Below, one piece after another: positions 17,330 to 27,793 of a stretch of DNA of 57,098 bases. Location of the stretch: assembly GCF_003034985.1 (NCBI RefSeq), contig NZ_PZKG01000014.1, forward strand, positions 1 to 57,098, given 5' to 3'. The notes below the pieces were generated by a model that saw nothing but the letters and a program-made list of their open reading frames with translations, ran no database searches and was not told where the DNA came from. A program made the translations under genes and the position numbers. This DNA is from Cereibacter changlensis JA139 (GTDB lineage Bacteria; Pseudomonadota; Alphaproteobacteria; Rhodobacterales; Rhodobacteraceae). Every line of letters begins with the position of its first letter. The stretch's first letter is position 1.

Positions 17330-18169
17330 ATGATGGATATGCGCGCCTCCGACGGGCTCGGCTTCATGAAGATGCATGGGGCGGGCAATGACTTCGTGGT
17401 GATCGACTCGCGCGGGCGCGGGGCGGTGACGACGGCTGCTTTGGCGCGCGCCTTGGGCGACCGCAACCGCGGCGTGGGATTCGACCAGCTGGCCGAGATC
17501 CGCGATTCGGCTGAGGCCGATTTCGCGCTGGATTTCTGGAACGCCGACGGATCGCGCGCCGGGGCCTGCGGCAATGCCACCCGCTGCGTCTGCGATCACG
17601 TGATGCGCGGGCTGGGCCGCGATGCGGTGACGCTGGTGACGGCGCGGGGCCTGCTGCGCGCGGTGCGCCGGGCCGACGGGCTGGTGAGCGTGAACATGGG
17701 GCAGCCGCAGCTCGACTGGCGCGAGGTGCCGCTGGCGCAGGAGGTGGACACGCTGCGCCTGCCGCTGGCGGGCGAGCCGGTCGCCGTGGGCATGGGCAAC
17801 CCGCATTGCATCCGCTTCGTGCCGGATGCCGAGGCGGTGGCGCTGGCCGCCGAAGGCCCGGGGATGGAACATGACCCGCTGTTTCCCGAGCGCACCAATG
17901 TCGAGTTCGCCAGCCAGACCGGCCCCGACCGGCTGCGGCTGAGGGTCTGGGAGCGCGGCGCGGGGATCACGCTGGCCTGCGGCTCGGGCGCCTGTGCGAC
18001 GGCGGTGGCGGCCAACCTGCGCGGCCTGACCGGGCGGCAGGTGGTGCTGGAGATGGACGGCGGCGTGCTGGAGGTCGACTGGCGCGAGGATGGCGTCTGG
18101 CTGACCGGGCCGGTGGCGCATGTCTTCGACGGCTGGCTCTCGCCCGCCTATCTGGAGGCCCTGGCATGA
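17330..18169 (+). CDS. dapF: Diaminopimelate epimerase
   Basis: A 279-residue cofactor-independent epimerase converting LL- to meso-diaminopimelate for lysine and peptidoglycan. The two active-site cysteine motifs, GACGNATRC and [10 protein letters not shown]-like ([12 protein letters not shown]), are intact, as are the N-terminal [12 protein letters not shown] motif and the MGNPHCIRF segment. Several Met codons lie at the start (17330, 17333, 17339); the first is given. It overlaps mtaB by 4 bp (ATGA). dapE, dapD and asd of the same pathway are elsewhere in this window. Confidence 0.96.
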   Translation: MMDMRASDGLGFMKMHGAGNDFVVIDSRGRGAVTTAALARALGDRNRGVGFDQLAEIRDSAEADFALDFWNADGSRAGACGNATRCVCDHVMRGLGRDAVTLVTARGLLRAVRRADGLVSVNMGQPQLDWREVPLAQEVDTLRLPLAGEPVAVGMGNPHCIRFVPDAEAVALAAEGPGMEHDPLFPERTNVEFASQTGPDRLRLRVWERGAGITLACGSGACATAVAANLRGLTGRQVVLEMDGGVLEVDWREDGVWLTGPVAHVFDGWLSPAYLEALA

Positions 18170-19446
18170 GCGCGCCGATCTTCGCCACGCTGGGCTGCCG
18201 GCTGAACGCCTATGAGACCGAGGCGATGAAGGAGCTGTCCGCCGCCGCCGGGATCGAGAATGCGGTGGTGGTGAACACCTGCGCCGTGACGGCGGAGGCG
18301 GTGCGCAAGGCCAAGCAGGAGATCCGCCGCCTGCGCCGCGAGAACCCCGAGGCGACGCTGATCGTCACCGGCTGCGCCGCGCAGACCGAGCCCGCGACCT
18401 TCTCGGCCATGGCCGAGGTGGACCGGGTGATCGGCAACACGGAAAAGATGCAGGCAGGGACCTGGGCTGCGATGGCCGCGCCCGACCTGATCGGTCAGAC
18501 CGAGCGGGTGCAGGTCGATGACATCCTGTCGGTGAAGGAGACCGCCGGGCATCTGATCGACGGCTTCGGGCGGCATCGGGCCTATGTTCAGGTGCAGAAC
18601 GGCTGCGACCATCGCTGCACCTTCTGCATCATCCCCTACGGGCGGGGCAATTCGCGCTCGGTGCCGGCCGGGGTGGTGGTGGAGCAGATCCGGCGGCTGG
18701 TGGACAAGGGCTTTCACGAGGTGGTGCTGACCGGGGTCGATCTGACCTCCTGGGGCGCCGACCTGCCGGCAACGCCACGTCTGGGCGATCTGGTGATGCG
18801 CATCCTGCGGCTGGTGCCGGATCTGGCGCGGCTCAGGATCTCGTCGATCGATTCGATCGAGGTGGACGAGGCGCTGATGGGGGCCATCGCCAGCGAGCCC
18901 CGGCTGATGCCGCATCTGCACCTCAGCCTGCAGGCGGGCGACGACATGATCTTGAAGCGGATGAAGCGGCGGCATCTGCGCGACGACGCGATCCGCTTCA
19001 CCGAGGAGGCGCGCAGGCTGCGCCCCGACATGGTGTTCGGCGCGGATATCATCGCGGGCTTTCCGACCGAAACCGAAGAGATGTTCGCAAACTCGCTGAA
19101 GCTGGTCGAGGACTGCGGGCTGACCTTCCTGCATGTCTTCCCCTTCTCGCCGCGCAAGGGCACCCCGGCGGCGCGGATGCCGCAGCTGGCGGGTCCGGTG
19201 ATCCGCGAGCGGGCGGCGCGGCTGCGCGCGGCGGGGGATGCGGCGCTGGCGCGGCATCTGGCGGCGCAGCGCGGCGCGCAGCATGAGGTGCTGATGGAAT
19301 CGGCGCGGATGGGGCGGACGGGGCAGTTCACCGAGGTGAGCTTCGACGCCGACCAGCCGGAGGGGCAGATCGTGCGCGCCACGATCACCGGGCAGGAGGG
19401 CGGGCGCTTGACCGCCACCGTTGCCGATCAGGTGCGGGCGGCGTAG
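18166..19446 (+). CDS. mtaB: tRNA (N6-L-threonylcarbamoyladenosine-C2)-methylthiotransferase
   Basis: A 426-residue radical-SAM enzyme that thiomethylates t6A37 of tRNAs decoding ANN codons, giving ms2t6A. The N-terminal MTTase domain has cysteines in [16 protein letters not shown] and TGCAAQTEP (second cluster ligands). The radical-SAM triad CDHRCTFC with [11 protein letters not shown] follows near residue 150, and a TRAM-like C-terminal domain ends the protein. The N-terminal GCRLNAYE form fits MtaB better than MiaB. It is translationally coupled to dapF by a 4-bp overlap. Confidence 0.94.
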   Translation: MSAPIFATLGCRLNAYETEAMKELSAAAGIENAVVVNTCAVTAEAVRKAKQEIRRLRRENPEATLIVTGCAAQTEPATFSAMAEVDRVIGNTEKMQAGTWAAMAAPDLIGQTERVQVDDILSVKETAGHLIDGFGRHRAYVQVQNGCDHRCTFCIIPYGRGNSRSVPAGVVVEQIRRLVDKGFHEVVLTGVDLTSWGADLPATPRLGDLVMRILRLVPDLARLRISSIDSIEVDEALMGAIASEPRLMPHLHLSLQAGDDMILKRMKRRHLRDDAIRFTEEARRLRPDMVFGADIIAGFPTETEEMFANSLKLVEDCGLTFLHVFPFSPRKGTPAARMPQLAGPVIRERAARLRAAGDAALARHLAAQRGAQHEVLMESARMGRTGQFTEVSFDADQPEGQIVRATITGQEGGRLTATVADQVRAA

Positions 19447-19477
19447 AACGGCGACAGATCAGCGAAAGGCCCCTGCA

Positions 19478-20998
19478 ATGAGCGCACCGAAACCCGTCGT
19501 CCTCTGCATCCTCGATGGCTGGGGGCTGCGCGCGGAGCGGGAGGCGAATGCGCCCGCCTTGGCGAACACGCCCAACTTCGACCGGATCATGGCGGGCTGC
19601 CCGCATGCGACGCTCATCACCCACGGGCCGGATGTCGGGCTGCCGCGCGGGCAGATGGGCAATTCGGAAGTGGGCCACACCAATATCGGCGCGGGCCGGG
19701 TGGTGGCGATGGATCTGGGCGCGATCGATCTGGCCATCGAGGACGGCACCTTCGCGCAGAACAAGGCGCTGCTCGGCTTCATCGCCGCGCTGAAGGCCAG
19801 CGGCGGGACGGCGCATCTGATGGGGGTCGCCTCGGACGGCGGGGTGCATGGCCATATCCTGCATCTGCTGACCGCCGCGCGGGTCGTGGCGGCGGCGGGT
19901 GTGCCGGTGGTGATCCATGCGATCACCGACGGGCGCGACGTGCCGCCCTCCTCGGCGCCGGGCTATCTGGCGCAGCTGGTCGAGGGGCTGCCGCCGGGGG
20001 TCAGCATCGGCACGGTGATCGGGCGCTACTGGGCGATGGACCGCGACAACCGCTGGGACCGGGTGCAGCGCGCGACGGACGCCATTCTGCATGCGAAGGG
20101 CGAGCGGGCGGAAAGCGGGCCGGAGGCGGTGGGCGCCGCGATGGAGCGGGCCGAGACCGACGAGTTCATCGCGCCGACGGTGGTGAACGGCTACCAAGGC
20201 GCCCGGGACGGCGACGGGTTCTTCTGCCTGAACTTCCGCGCCGACCGGGCGCGCGAGATCCTCGCGGCGCTGGCCCAGCCGGGGTTCGACGCCTATGACA
20301 CGGGCAAGCGGCCTGATTGGGCGGGCTTCCTCGGGATGGTGGATTATTCCAAGACGCATGACGGCTTCATGTCCACCGCCTATCCCAAGCAGGTGATCGA
20401 GAACACGCTGGGCGAATGGGTGGCCAAGCAGGGCCGCAGCCAGTTCCGGCTGGCCGAGACCGAGAAATATCCGCATGTCACCTTCTTCCTGAACGGCGGG
20501 CGCGAGGCTCCCGAGACCGGCGAGGACCGTTACATGGCGAAATCGCCCAAGGTCGCGACTTACGACCTGCAGCCAGAGATGTCGGAGCCGGAGGTGGCCG
20601 GGCAGCTGGTCGCGGCCATCGAGCATGGCTACGACCTGATCGTGGTGAACTTCGCCAATCCCGACATGGTGGGCCATACCGGCATCCTCTCGGCGGCCAT
20701 CGCCGCCTGCGAGGCGGTGGACGAGGGGCTGGGGCTGGCGCTGGCGGCGCTGGAGAAGGCGGGCGGGGCGATGATCGTCACCGCCGACCACGGCAATTGC
20801 GAGACGATGGTCGATCCGGTGACGGGCGAGCCGCATACCGCGCATACCACGAACCGCGTGCCGGTGATCCTCGTCGGCGGGCCGGAGGGGGCGAAGCTGC
20901 GCGACGGGCGGCTGGCCGATCTGGCACCGACGCTGCTGCAGCTGATGCGGCTGCCCCAGCCCCCGGAGATGACCGGCGTGAGCCTCATCACCGCATGA
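19478..20998 (+). CDS. gpmI: 2,3-bisphosphoglycerate-independent phosphoglycerate mutase
   Basis: A 506-residue manganese-dependent glycolytic enzyme of the alkaline phosphatase superfamily. The metal-binding LCILDGWG and the catalytic serine S63 in QMGNSEVGHTNIGAGR are present, together with AITDGRDVPPSSAPGYL, RADRAREI, NPDMVGHTG and TADHGNCETM. The ATG at 19478 begins the conserved region. Its stop overlaps the envC start (ATGA), so it heads the gpmI-envC-ctpA transcription unit found in many alphaproteobacteria. Confidence 0.96.
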   Translation: MSAPKPVVLCILDGWGLRAEREANAPALANTPNFDRIMAGCPHATLITHGPDVGLPRGQMGNSEVGHTNIGAGRVVAMDLGAIDLAIEDGTFAQNKALLGFIAALKASGGTAHLMGVASDGGVHGHILHLLTAARVVAAAGVPVVIHAITDGRDVPPSSAPGYLAQLVEGLPPGVSIGTVIGRYWAMDRDNRWDRVQRATDAILHAKGERAESGPEAVGAAMERAETDEFIAPTVVNGYQGARDGDGFFCLNFRADRAREILAALAQPGFDAYDTGKRPDWAGFLGMVDYSKTHDGFMSTAYPKQVIENTLGEWVAKQGRSQFRLAETEKYPHVTFFLNGGREAPETGEDRYMAKSPKVATYDLQPEMSEPEVAGQLVAAIEHGYDLIVVNFANPDMVGHTGILSAAIAACEAVDEGLGLALAALEKAGGAMIVTADHGNCETMVDPVTGEPHTAHTTNRVPVILVGGPEGAKLRDGRLADLAPTLLQLMRLPQPPEMTGVSLITA

Positions 20999-22104
20999 TC
21001 CGGCCTCTGGCCCTCCTCCTGCTGCTCGCCACCCCCGCCGCGGCCGTGACGGTGGCCGAGCAGGCGGCGCAGGCGGCGGCGGAGTTGCAGGAGGCGGTGG
21101 CCGAGCTGCAGGCGGCCGAGACGGCGCGCGATCGGGTATCCTCGCTGACCCGGACGATCCAGGCCTACGAGCAGGGGCTCGGCGCGCTGCGCGAGAACCT
21201 GCGGCAGGCCTCGATCCGCGAGGCGACGCTGGCGATGCAGTTCGAGGCAAAGCGCGAGGAGGTCTCGCAGCTCTTGGGCGTGCTGGCCCGGCTCGACCCG
21301 CGGCCGGGACCGTTGCTGCTGATGCATCCCTCCGGGCCGCTGGGCACGGCGCGTTCGGGCATGATGCTGGCCGACGTGACCCCCGCGCTGCAGGCCGAAG
21401 CCGAGACCCTGCGCGGCGAGCTGCAAGAGCTGCGCGACCTGCGGGCGCTGCAGGCCTCGGCCGGAACCACGCTGGCCGAGGGGCTGGAGGCGGCGCAACA
21501 GGCCCGCACCGCCCTGTCGCAGGCGATCTCGGACCGCACGCCGCTGCCACGCCGCTTCACCGAAAGCCCCGAGGCGCTGAAGGGCCTCCTGGAAAGCGCC
21601 GACACGCTGGACGCCTTCGCCAACGGGCTGAGCATCGACGTCGGGGCCGAGATGCCGGATTTCGCCGCGGCCAAGGGCAAGCTGCCGCTGCCGGTGCTGG
21701 GCACCCTGCTGCGGCGGGCCAACGAGTCCGACGCGGCGGGGGTGCGGCGGCCCGGCGTGGTGATCGCCACGCGGCCCCGGGCGCTGGTCACCGCCCCCTG
21801 GCCGGGCACGGTGCGCTATCGCGGACCGCTGCTCGACTACGGAAATGTGATGATCCTTGAGCCCGGCGGCGGCTATCTCTTGGTGCTGGCGGGGCTGCAG
21901 ACGGTCTATGGTGACGTCGGGGATGTCGTCTCCGCCGGCGCGCCGCTGGGCCTGATGGGCGGCGGCGAGCCGGGCGTGGCGGAGTTTCTGGTCTCGGCCC
22001 AAGATGGCGGTGGCGCGCGGGAGACGGAAACGCTTTATATGGAACTCAGGCAAGGAACCGAGCCGGTCGACCCGGCGGAGTGGTTCGCGGCAAGCGGGGA
22101 ATAG
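20995..22104 (+). CDS. envC: EnvC-like murein hydrolase activator
   Basis: A 369-residue periplasmic protein with a signal peptide (residues 1-17), a long coiled coil (about 20-210, Glu/Ala/Leu/Gln-rich heptads) and a C-terminal LytM/M23-like domain (PWPGTVRYRG, DYGNVMILEPGGGYLLVLAGLQ, GDVVSAGAPLGLMG, LYMELRQG-PVDPAEW). The M23 zinc ligands are missing: no histidine precedes the fold and YMELR replaces HxH. It should therefore activate amidases at the division site and not cut peptidoglycan itself, as known for EnvC. It is coupled to gpmI by 4 bp and lies 7 bp before ctpA. Confidence 0.9.
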   Translation: MIRPLALLLLLATPAAAVTVAEQAAQAAAELQEAVAELQAAETARDRVSSLTRTIQAYEQGLGALRENLRQASIREATLAMQFEAKREEVSQLLGVLARLDPRPGPLLLMHPSGPLGTARSGMMLADVTPALQAEAETLRGELQELRDLRALQASAGTTLAEGLEAAQQARTALSQAISDRTPLPRRFTESPEALKGLLESADTLDAFANGLSIDVGAEMPDFAAAKGKLPLPVLGTLLRRANESDAAGVRRPGVVIATRPRALVTAPWPGTVRYRGPLLDYGNVMILEPGGGYLLVLAGLQTVYGDVGDVVSAGAPLGLMGGGEPGVAEFLVSAQDGGGARETETLYMELRQGTEPVDPAEWFAASGE

Positions 22105-22111
22105 TACGGCA

Positions 22112-23449
22112 ATGAGGAAATTCGTGATGGCCGCCCTGGGCGGCACGGTCGCCGGGGCGCTGCTGACGACGCAGATCGCAGGCCCGCTGATCGCGCAGGA
22201 GGCCACCCAGCAGAGCTCGGTCTACGAGCAGCTCGACCTGTTCGGCGACATCTTCGAACGCATCCGCGGCCAGTATGTCGAGGAAGTGGACACGACGAAG
22301 CTGATCGAGGCGGCGATCAACGGCATGCTGACCTCGCTCGACCCGCATTCGAGCTATCTGGCGCCGAAGGACTTCGACGACATGCAGGTGCAGACCCGCG
22401 GCGAGTTCGGCGGGCTGGGCATCGAGGTGACGCAGGAAGAGGGCTTCGTGAAGGTCGTCTCGCCGATGGACGACACCCCGGCCGACGCCGCCGGGATCGA
22501 GGCCGGCGACTTCATCACCCATGTGAACGGCGAATCCGTGCTGGGCCTGACGCTGGATCAGGCGGTGGAGATGATGCGCGGCCCGGTCGGGTCGGAGATC
22601 CTGATCACCGTGGTGCGCGAGGGCCGGGCCGAGCCCTTCGACGTCTCGATCATCCGCGACACGATCAAGCTGGTCGCCGCCCGCAGCCGCGTGGTGGGCG
22701 ACACCGTCGTGGTGCGCCTGACCACCTTCAACGACCAGACCTACTCCGGCCTTGAGGAAGGCCTGAAGAAGTCGATCGAGGAGGCCGGCGGCGCCGACAA
22801 GGTTTCGGGCGTGGTGCTCGACCTGCGCAACAACCCGGGCGGGTTGCTGACCCAGGCGATCCAGGTCTCCGACGCCTTCCTCGACAAGGGCGAGATCGTC
22901 TCGACCCGCGGCCGCGAGGCCAGCGACGGCGAGCGGTTCAACGCCACGGCGGGCGACCTCACCGGCGGCAAGCCGATGGTCGTGCTGATCAACGGCGGCT
23001 CGGCCTCGGCCTCGGAGATCGTGGCGGGCGCCTTGCAGGACCACCGCCGCGCCATCGTCGTCGGCACCAAGAGCTTCGGCAAGGGCTCGGTCCAGACCGT
23101 CATCCCGCTGCGTGGCGAGGGTGCGATGCGCCTGACCACGGCGCGCTACTACACGCCCTCCGGCCGCTCGATCCAGGCCCTGGGCGTGGCGCCCGACATC
23201 GTGGTGCAGCAGCCGCCCGCCAAGCCCGCCGAGGAGGAGACGGAAACGCCGAGCATCGCCAACACCCGCTCGGAAGCCGATCTGCGCGGCGTGCTGTCGA
23301 ACGACTCGATGACCGAGGACGAGAAGAAGCAGGCCGAGGAAGAACGCGCCCGCGCCGAGGAGGCCGCCAAGCTGCGCGACGAGGATTACCAGCTGGCCTA
23401 TGCCGTTGACATCCTGAAGGGGCTTTCGGCTATCGCGCCGAAACCCTGA
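22112..23449 (+). CDS. ctpA: Carboxyl-terminal processing peptidase (S41 family)
   Basis: A 445-residue exported serine protease. Residues 1-28 are the signal peptide, and a PDZ domain ([20 protein letters not shown] onward) covers about 80-170. The catalytic core has [10 protein letters not shown], the serine in [14 protein letters not shown] and the lysine in [11 protein letters not shown]. Residues 370-430 are a Glu/Ala/Lys-rich, probably helical tail. Such enzymes cleave envelope proteins, including peptidoglycan hydrolases, from their C-termini; proximity to envC fits a role in wall remodelling. The ATG at 22112 lies 7 bp after the envC stop. Confidence 0.93.
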   Translation: MRKFVMAALGGTVAGALLTTQIAGPLIAQEATQQSSVYEQLDLFGDIFERIRGQYVEEVDTTKLIEAAINGMLTSLDPHSSYLAPKDFDDMQVQTRGEFGGLGIEVTQEEGFVKVVSPMDDTPADAAGIEAGDFITHVNGESVLGLTLDQAVEMMRGPVGSEILITVVREGRAEPFDVSIIRDTIKLVAARSRVVGDTVVVRLTTFNDQTYSGLEEGLKKSIEEAGGADKVSGVVLDLRNNPGGLLTQAIQVSDAFLDKGEIVSTRGREASDGERFNATAGDLTGGKPMVVLINGGSASASEIVAGALQDHRRAIVVGTKSFGKGSVQTVIPLRGEGAMRLTTARYYTPSGRSIQALGVAPDIVVQQPPAKPAEEETETPSIANTRSEADLRGVLSNDSMTEDEKKQAEEERARAEEAAKLRDEDYQLAYAVDILKGLSAIAPKP

Positions 23450-23495
23450 GCTTGCTAGGGTGGGGCGCGTCCGTGCCCCACCCGAAGGTTCCCCG

Positions 23496-23975
23496 ATGAT
23501 CGATCCCGCCTCCCTGCCCTACCGCCCCTGCGTGGGCATCGTCCTGATGAACGCCGAAGGGCTGATCTTCGCCGGGCAGCGGCTCGACAACCCGGTCGCC
23601 GCCTGGCAGATGCCGCAGGGCGGCATCGACGAGGGCGAGAAGCCGCGCGAGGCGGCGCTGCGCGAGCTCTGGGAGGAAACCGGGATCACCGCTGACCTGG
23701 TGGAATTCGTCGCCAAGACCCCGGACTGGGTGACCTACGACCTGCCGCCGGAGCTGATGGGCAAGGTCTGGGGCGGCAAGTATCGCGGCCAGCGGCAGAA
23801 ATGGTTCCTGTTCCGCTACACCGGCAGCGACGACCAGATCGGCATCGCCACCGACCACCCGGAATTCTCGGAATGGCGCTGGATCGGCTCGGCCGAGCTG
23901 GTCGAGGGCATCGTGCCCTTCAAGCGCACGGTCTACGAACAGGTGGTCGCCGCCTTCCGCGACCACCTGCGCTGA
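23496..23975 (+). CDS. rppH: RNA pyrophosphohydrolase (NUDIX)
   Basis: A 159-residue NUDIX hydrolase that removes pyrophosphate from 5'-triphosphate RNA ends and so starts mRNA decay. The NUDIX box runs from [17 protein letters not shown] through WEETGI. The RppH-specific segments [32 protein letters not shown] and EFSEWRWIG are present. It follows ctpA after 46 bp and may be read from the same transcript. The neighbour mltB is convergent, with only 3 bp between the stops. Confidence 0.95.
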   Translation: MIDPASLPYRPCVGIVLMNAEGLIFAGQRLDNPVAAWQMPQGGIDEGEKPREAALRELWEETGITADLVEFVAKTPDWVTYDLPPELMGKVWGGKYRGQRQKWFLFRYTGSDDQIGIATDHPEFSEWRWIGSAELVEGIVPFKRTVYEQVVAAFRDHLR

Positions 23976-23978
23976 AGG

Positions 23979-25256
23979 TCACACGCCGGAGCGCAGCCGC
24001 TCCAGCACGCCCGGGCTGGCGTAGCCGTCGGGGATCAGCCCGACCGATTGCTGCCAGGCCCGGAGCGCCCTGATCGTGTTCGGCCCCACCATGCCATCCG
24101 CACCCCCGGTGTCGAAGCCCGCCCGGGTCAGAAGCTCTTGCAGCTCGACCCGCTCCGCCGACAGGAGCACCCGCTCGCCCTCGGGCCAGGAGGCGCGGAT
24201 CGGAGGGCCGCCGCGCAGGCGGTCGGCCAGATGGCCCACGCCGATCACATAGGCATCGGCGGCATTGTAACGCGAGATCGCCCGGAAGTTGCCGTAGATC
24301 AGGAAAGCCGCGCCCCGCGCCCCGCCGGGCAGGAGCAGCGCCGCCTCGCCATGCTCGGGCAGGGCGCCGCCCTCCGCCGTGCGCAGCCCCAGCCCCCGCC
24401 ACTCCGCCGTCGGGCGCCGCAGCGCCTTGCCCGACCCGGCGTAGTCGAAGCCCGCGGGCAGCGTCACCTCGAGGCCCCAGGGCTGGCCTGTCTCCCAGCC
24501 GGATTTTGCCAGATAGGCGGCGGTGGAGGCCAGCGCATCGGCGGGATTGTCCGACCAGATGTCGCGCTTGCCGTCGCCGGTGAAATCCACCGCGAAGGCG
24601 AGGTAGGAGGTCGGGATGAACTGGGTATGGCCCATCGCCCCGGCCCAGCTGCCGGTCATCGCCTGCGGCTCGACATCGCGCTGCTGCACGATCTGCAGGG
24701 CGGCGATCAGCTGCTCTTCGAAGAAGGCGCCGCGCCGCCCGTCATGCGCCAGCGTGGCCAGCGCGCCGATCAGCGGATGGTCACCGCGATGGCTGCCATA
24801 GGAGCTCTCCATCCCCCAGACCGCCAGCACCACATGCCGGTCGACACCGTAGCGCGCCTCGATCTCGCGCAGCAGCGCGCCATGCTCGGCCAGCGCCGCC
24901 CGCCCGTTGGCCAGCCGCCGCTCCGACACGGCGGAGGCGAGGTAATCCCAGACCGTGCGCGAGAATTCCGCCTGATTGCGGTCGCGGGCGATGGCATCGG
25001 CATCGTAGCGGAGGCCGCGGAAGGCCCGGTCCAGCGTGGCGGGCGCGATGCCCGCCGCCTCGGCGCGCGGGCGGAAGGCGGCGACCCAGGCCTCGAGCGC
25101 GGCCTGATCCTCGGGGCTGGCCACCGGTTCCGCCGGTCTGGTATCGCTCACCATCGCCGCCCCCCGCGCTGCGGGTCGGGGCGAGACCTCGACCGGCCCG
25201 GCCTTGGCCATATCCGTGACAAGAAGGGCCGCAAGGGCCATGACTGAAGATCGCAT
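23979..25256 (-). CDS. Lytic murein transglycosylase, MltB family, with peptidoglycan-binding domain
   Basis: A 425-residue exported wall-cleaving enzyme. The start at 25256 (MRSSVMALAALLV) gives a proper signal peptide ending near AKA; upstream in-frame codons would bury it. The SLT/MltB domain covers about 55-330, with the catalytic Glu in VWGMESSYGSHRG, then AGAMGHTQFIPTSYLAFAVDFTGDGKRDIW and YNAADAYVIGVGHLADRL. A PG_binding_1 domain (LQELLTRAGFDTGGADGMVGPNTIRALRAWQQ) ends the protein. It makes 1,6-anhydro-muropeptides in the periplasm. There is no lipobox, so it is probably soluble. Confidence 0.93.
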   Translation of the reverse strand: MRSSVMALAALLVTDMAKAGPVEVSPRPAARGAAMVSDTRPAEPVASPEDQAALEAWVAAFRPRAEAAGIAPATLDRAFRGLRYDADAIARDRNQAEFSRTVWDYLASAVSERRLANGRAALAEHGALLREIEARYGVDRHVVLAVWGMESSYGSHRGDHPLIGALATLAHDGRRGAFFEEQLIAALQIVQQRDVEPQAMTGSWAGAMGHTQFIPTSYLAFAVDFTGDGKRDIWSDNPADALASTAAYLAKSGWETGQPWGLEVTLPAGFDYAGSGKALRRPTAEWRGLGLRTAEGGALPEHGEAALLLPGGARGAAFLIYGNFRAISRYNAADAYVIGVGHLADRLRGGPPIRASWPEGERVLLSAERVELQELLTRAGFDTGGADGMVGPNTIRALRAWQQSVGLIPDGYASPGVLERLRSGV

Positions 25257-25341
25257 CGTCGAACCTGCCCGTTGTTCTTGTGATTGCGCCAAGCCTAACC
25301 CGGCCCGCCCATCGCGCAAAGCACTGCGACCGCCAACCGGC

Positions 25342-25419
25342 GAAACCCCGCGGGTTTCTCCTGGCAGAAATACTCCCGCCGGAGGCGCCCGCAGCCGGCC
25401 GCACGGGCGACCGGCCGGC
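25342..25419. repeat. Intergenic palindromic repeat region between rnr and mltB
   Basis: This stretch holds a perfect 7-bp hairpin (GAAACCC 25342-25348 with GGGTTTC 25352-25358), then GGCAGAAATACTCCCGCCGG (25363-25382), then an 8-bp hairpin (GCCGGCCG 25394-25401 with CGGCCGGC 25412-25419). From memory, variants of the GCCGGAGGCGGGAGTATTT-type sequence recur between genes in many Rhodobacteraceae genomes; only one copy is seen here. The role is unknown. Confidence 0.45.
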
Positions 25420-25435
25420 AGTCTGCGATGGCAAT

Positions 25436-25470
25436 GCCGCCCGAGGGGGCTCGATGCCCCCGAGGGCGGC
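25436..25470 (-). terminator. Hairpin downstream of rnr
   Basis: Arms 25436-25450 and 25456-25470 pair as 7 bp, a 2x2 internal mismatch and 6 more bp around a 5-base loop, starting 10 bp after the rnr stop codon on the reverse strand. Position and strength fit a terminator for rnr; no T-run follows. Confidence 0.55.
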
Positions 25471-25479
25471 GCCCCCGGC

Positions 25480-27732
25480 TCACTTCCGGCTGCGCACCAC
25501 CTTGCGTTTCAGCTTGGCGTCGCGCGCCGCGGCCTTGCCGGGCTTGCGCGGCATCGGCCGGCCGCGCTTCGGACGGCCCGAGCGCAGGGCGCTGCCCTCG
25601 ATCTCCAGCAGTTCCAGCATCAGCCCGCCGGTCAGCGGGATCGCCTCGGCCAGCCGCACCGTCACCCGCTGGCCGATGCCGATCACCGTGCCGGTGTCGG
25701 CGCCCGTCAGCGTCTGGCTGTCGGCGTCGAAATGGAAGAACTCGCGCCCGACCGAGCGGATCGGGATCAGCCCGTCGGCGCCGGTCTCGTCCAGCTTGAC
25801 GAAGAGCCCGAAGCGCTGCACGCCCGAGATCCGCCCGCCGAACTCCGCCCCCACCCGGTCTGCCAGGTAGGCAGCGAGATAGCGGTCGGTCGTGTCGCGC
25901 TCGGCCATCATGCTGCGCCGCTCGGTGTCCGAGATCAGCTTGGCGGTATCGGCCAGATCCTCGATGTCCTGCGGCGACAGCCCGTCATCGCCCCAGCCAT
26001 GGCCGAGGATCAGCGCGCGATGCACGATGAGGTCGGAATAGCGCCGGATCGGCGAGGTGAAATGCGCGTAGCTCTGCAGGCTGAGGCCGAAATGGCCGAA
26101 ATTCTCCGGATGGTAATAGGCCTGCGTCATGGAGCGCAGGGTGGAGATGTTCAGCAGCTCGTCGAACTCGGTGCCCTCGGCCTGCGCCAAGAGCCGGTTG
26201 AGATGCGCGGTCTTCAGCACCTGCCCCTTGGCCAGCGTGAAGCCCGAGGCCTCGGCCACGTCGCGCAGCGCCTCCAGCTTCTGCGGGCTCGGCTCCTCAT
26301 GCACGCGGAACAGCAGCGGCCGGCGCAGCCGGGTCAGCTCCTCGGCGGCGGCGACGTTGGCGAGGATCATGAATTCCTCGATCAGCCGATGCGCGTCGAA
26401 GCGCTCGCGGAAGGCGACCGAGGTGACCTTGCCCTCCTCGCTCAGCTCGATCCGCCGCTCCGGCAGGTCGAGATCGAGCGGCTGGCGCAGGGTGCGGGCC
26501 TGCTTGGCGGCCTCGTAGGCGGCATAAAGCGGCTTCAGCACCGGCTCGAGCAGCGGCTCGGTCTTGGCGTCCGGCGTGCCGTCGATGGCCGATTGCACCT
26601 GCCCGTAGCTGAGGCTCGCCTTCGAGCGCATCATGCCCCGGGTGAACCGATGCGCGAGCTTCGCGCCTTGCGCCGACAGCTTCATCCGCACCGCAAGGCA
26701 GGGCCGGTCGACATGTTCGTGCAGCGAGCAGAGGTCGCCCGACAGCACGTCGGGCAGCATCGGCACCACGCGGTCGGGGAAATAGGTGGAGTTGCCGCGC
26801 TTCCTCGCCTCGCGGTCCAGTTTCGAGCCGGGGCGGACGTAATGCGCCACATCGGCGATGGCGACCCAGACGATATGCCCGCCGGGGTTCTGCGGATCGC
26901 TGTCGGGCTCGGCGAAGACCGCGTCGTCGCGGTCGCGCGCATCCGCCGGGTCGATGGTAATCAGCGGCAGCTCGCGCAGATCCTCGCGCTGGCCCAAGGG
27001 CGCCGGGCTGGCGGCATCGGCCTCGGCCACCACCGCATCGGGGAAGCTGTCGGGGATGCCGTGCTGGTGGATGGCGATGATCGACACGGCGCGCGGGCCG
27101 GAGGGATCGCCCAGCCGCGCCACGATACGGGCCTGCGGCAGGCCGAGGCGCTTCGGCCCGTCCTGTTCGGCCTCGACCAGCTCGCCGTCGCGGGCGCCTG
27201 CGGTACCGTCGCGCGGCACCCGCCATTCCTTGTCCTGCCCCTTGTCGATCGGCACGATCCGCCCGCCCTCGGATTCGGCACGGAAGATGCCCAGAACCTT
27301 GTGCGGATTGGCCCCGAGCTTGCGGATCAGCCGCGCCTCGTAGGCGTAGGTCTCGCCCTCGGTCTCGGTCAGCCGCGCGAGGATGCGGTCGCCCTCGCCC
27401 AGCGCCGGATCGGTCTTCTGCGTGACCACGAGGATCGCGGGCGGCTCGCCCTCGCCCAGCCATTCCAGCGGGCGGGCGAAGAGATCGCCATCGGCATCGG
27501 GCGCCAGCACCTGCAGGATCGACACCGGCGGCAGGGCCGAGGCGTCGCGGTAGGCGCGCTTGCGCTTTTCCAGCGCGCCCTCGGCCTCCATCTCGCGCAG
27601 GAGCCGCTTAAGCTCGATACGCTCTGCGCTGCCCTTGATGCCGAAGGCGCGGGCGATGTCGCGCTTGGCGGTCAGGGTGGGATTGTCGGCGATCCACTGC
27701 AGGATCTGCGGCTTTGAGGGTAACTGGTCCAT
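25480..27732 (-). CDS. rnr: Ribonuclease R
   Basis: A 750-residue processive 3'-5' exoribonuclease. It has an N-terminal winged-helix domain (KPQILQWIADNPTLTAKRDIARAFGI), cold-shock domains (about 65-230) and the RNB catalytic domain with the Asp cluster DPADARDRDDAVFAE. The HFTSPIRRYSDLIVHRAL motif follows, then an S1 domain (GGRISGVQRFGLFVKLDETGADGLIPI) and a Lys/Arg-rich tail (KRGRPMPRKPGK onward) that binds structured RNA. The start at 27732 (MDQLPSKPQ) fits the family; the open frame upstream is not conserved-looking. It degrades structured and defective RNA. The nearest upstream gene on the strand is the GNAT gene, 61 bp away. Confidence 0.95.
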   Translation of the reverse strand: MDQLPSKPQILQWIADNPTLTAKRDIARAFGIKGSAERIELKRLLREMEAEGALEKRKRAYRDASALPPVSILQVLAPDADGDLFARPLEWLGEGEPPAILVVTQKTDPALGEGDRILARLTETEGETYAYEARLIRKLGANPHKVLGIFRAESEGGRIVPIDKGQDKEWRVPRDGTAGARDGELVEAEQDGPKRLGLPQARIVARLGDPSGPRAVSIIAIHQHGIPDSFPDAVVAEADAASPAPLGQREDLRELPLITIDPADARDRDDAVFAEPDSDPQNPGGHIVWVAIADVAHYVRPGSKLDREARKRGNSTYFPDRVVPMLPDVLSGDLCSLHEHVDRPCLAVRMKLSAQGAKLAHRFTRGMMRSKASLSYGQVQSAIDGTPDAKTEPLLEPVLKPLYAAYEAAKQARTLRQPLDLDLPERRIELSEEGKVTSVAFRERFDAHRLIEEFMILANVAAAEELTRLRRPLLFRVHEEPSPQKLEALRDVAEASGFTLAKGQVLKTAHLNRLLAQAEGTEFDELLNISTLRSMTQAYYHPENFGHFGLSLQSYAHFTSPIRRYSDLIVHRALILGHGWGDDGLSPQDIEDLADTAKLISDTERRSMMAERDTTDRYLAAYLADRVGAEFGGRISGVQRFGLFVKLDETGADGLIPIRSVGREFFHFDADSQTLTGADTGTVIGIGQRVTVRLAEAIPLTGGLMLELLEIEGSALRSGRPKRGRPMPRKPGKAAARDAKLKRKVVRSRK

Positions 27733-27793
27733 CTTCCGGAGGTAGCACGCGGCAGGCGGGGCGTCATCCTCGAAGCGGAAACATTCTGCCCGC

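Noticed and set aside
17200-17391. A 63-codon open frame starting upstream of dapF on the forward strand
   Set aside because: It runs through the dapF promoter region and into dapF in another frame, with no ribosome-binding site or recognisable sequence.
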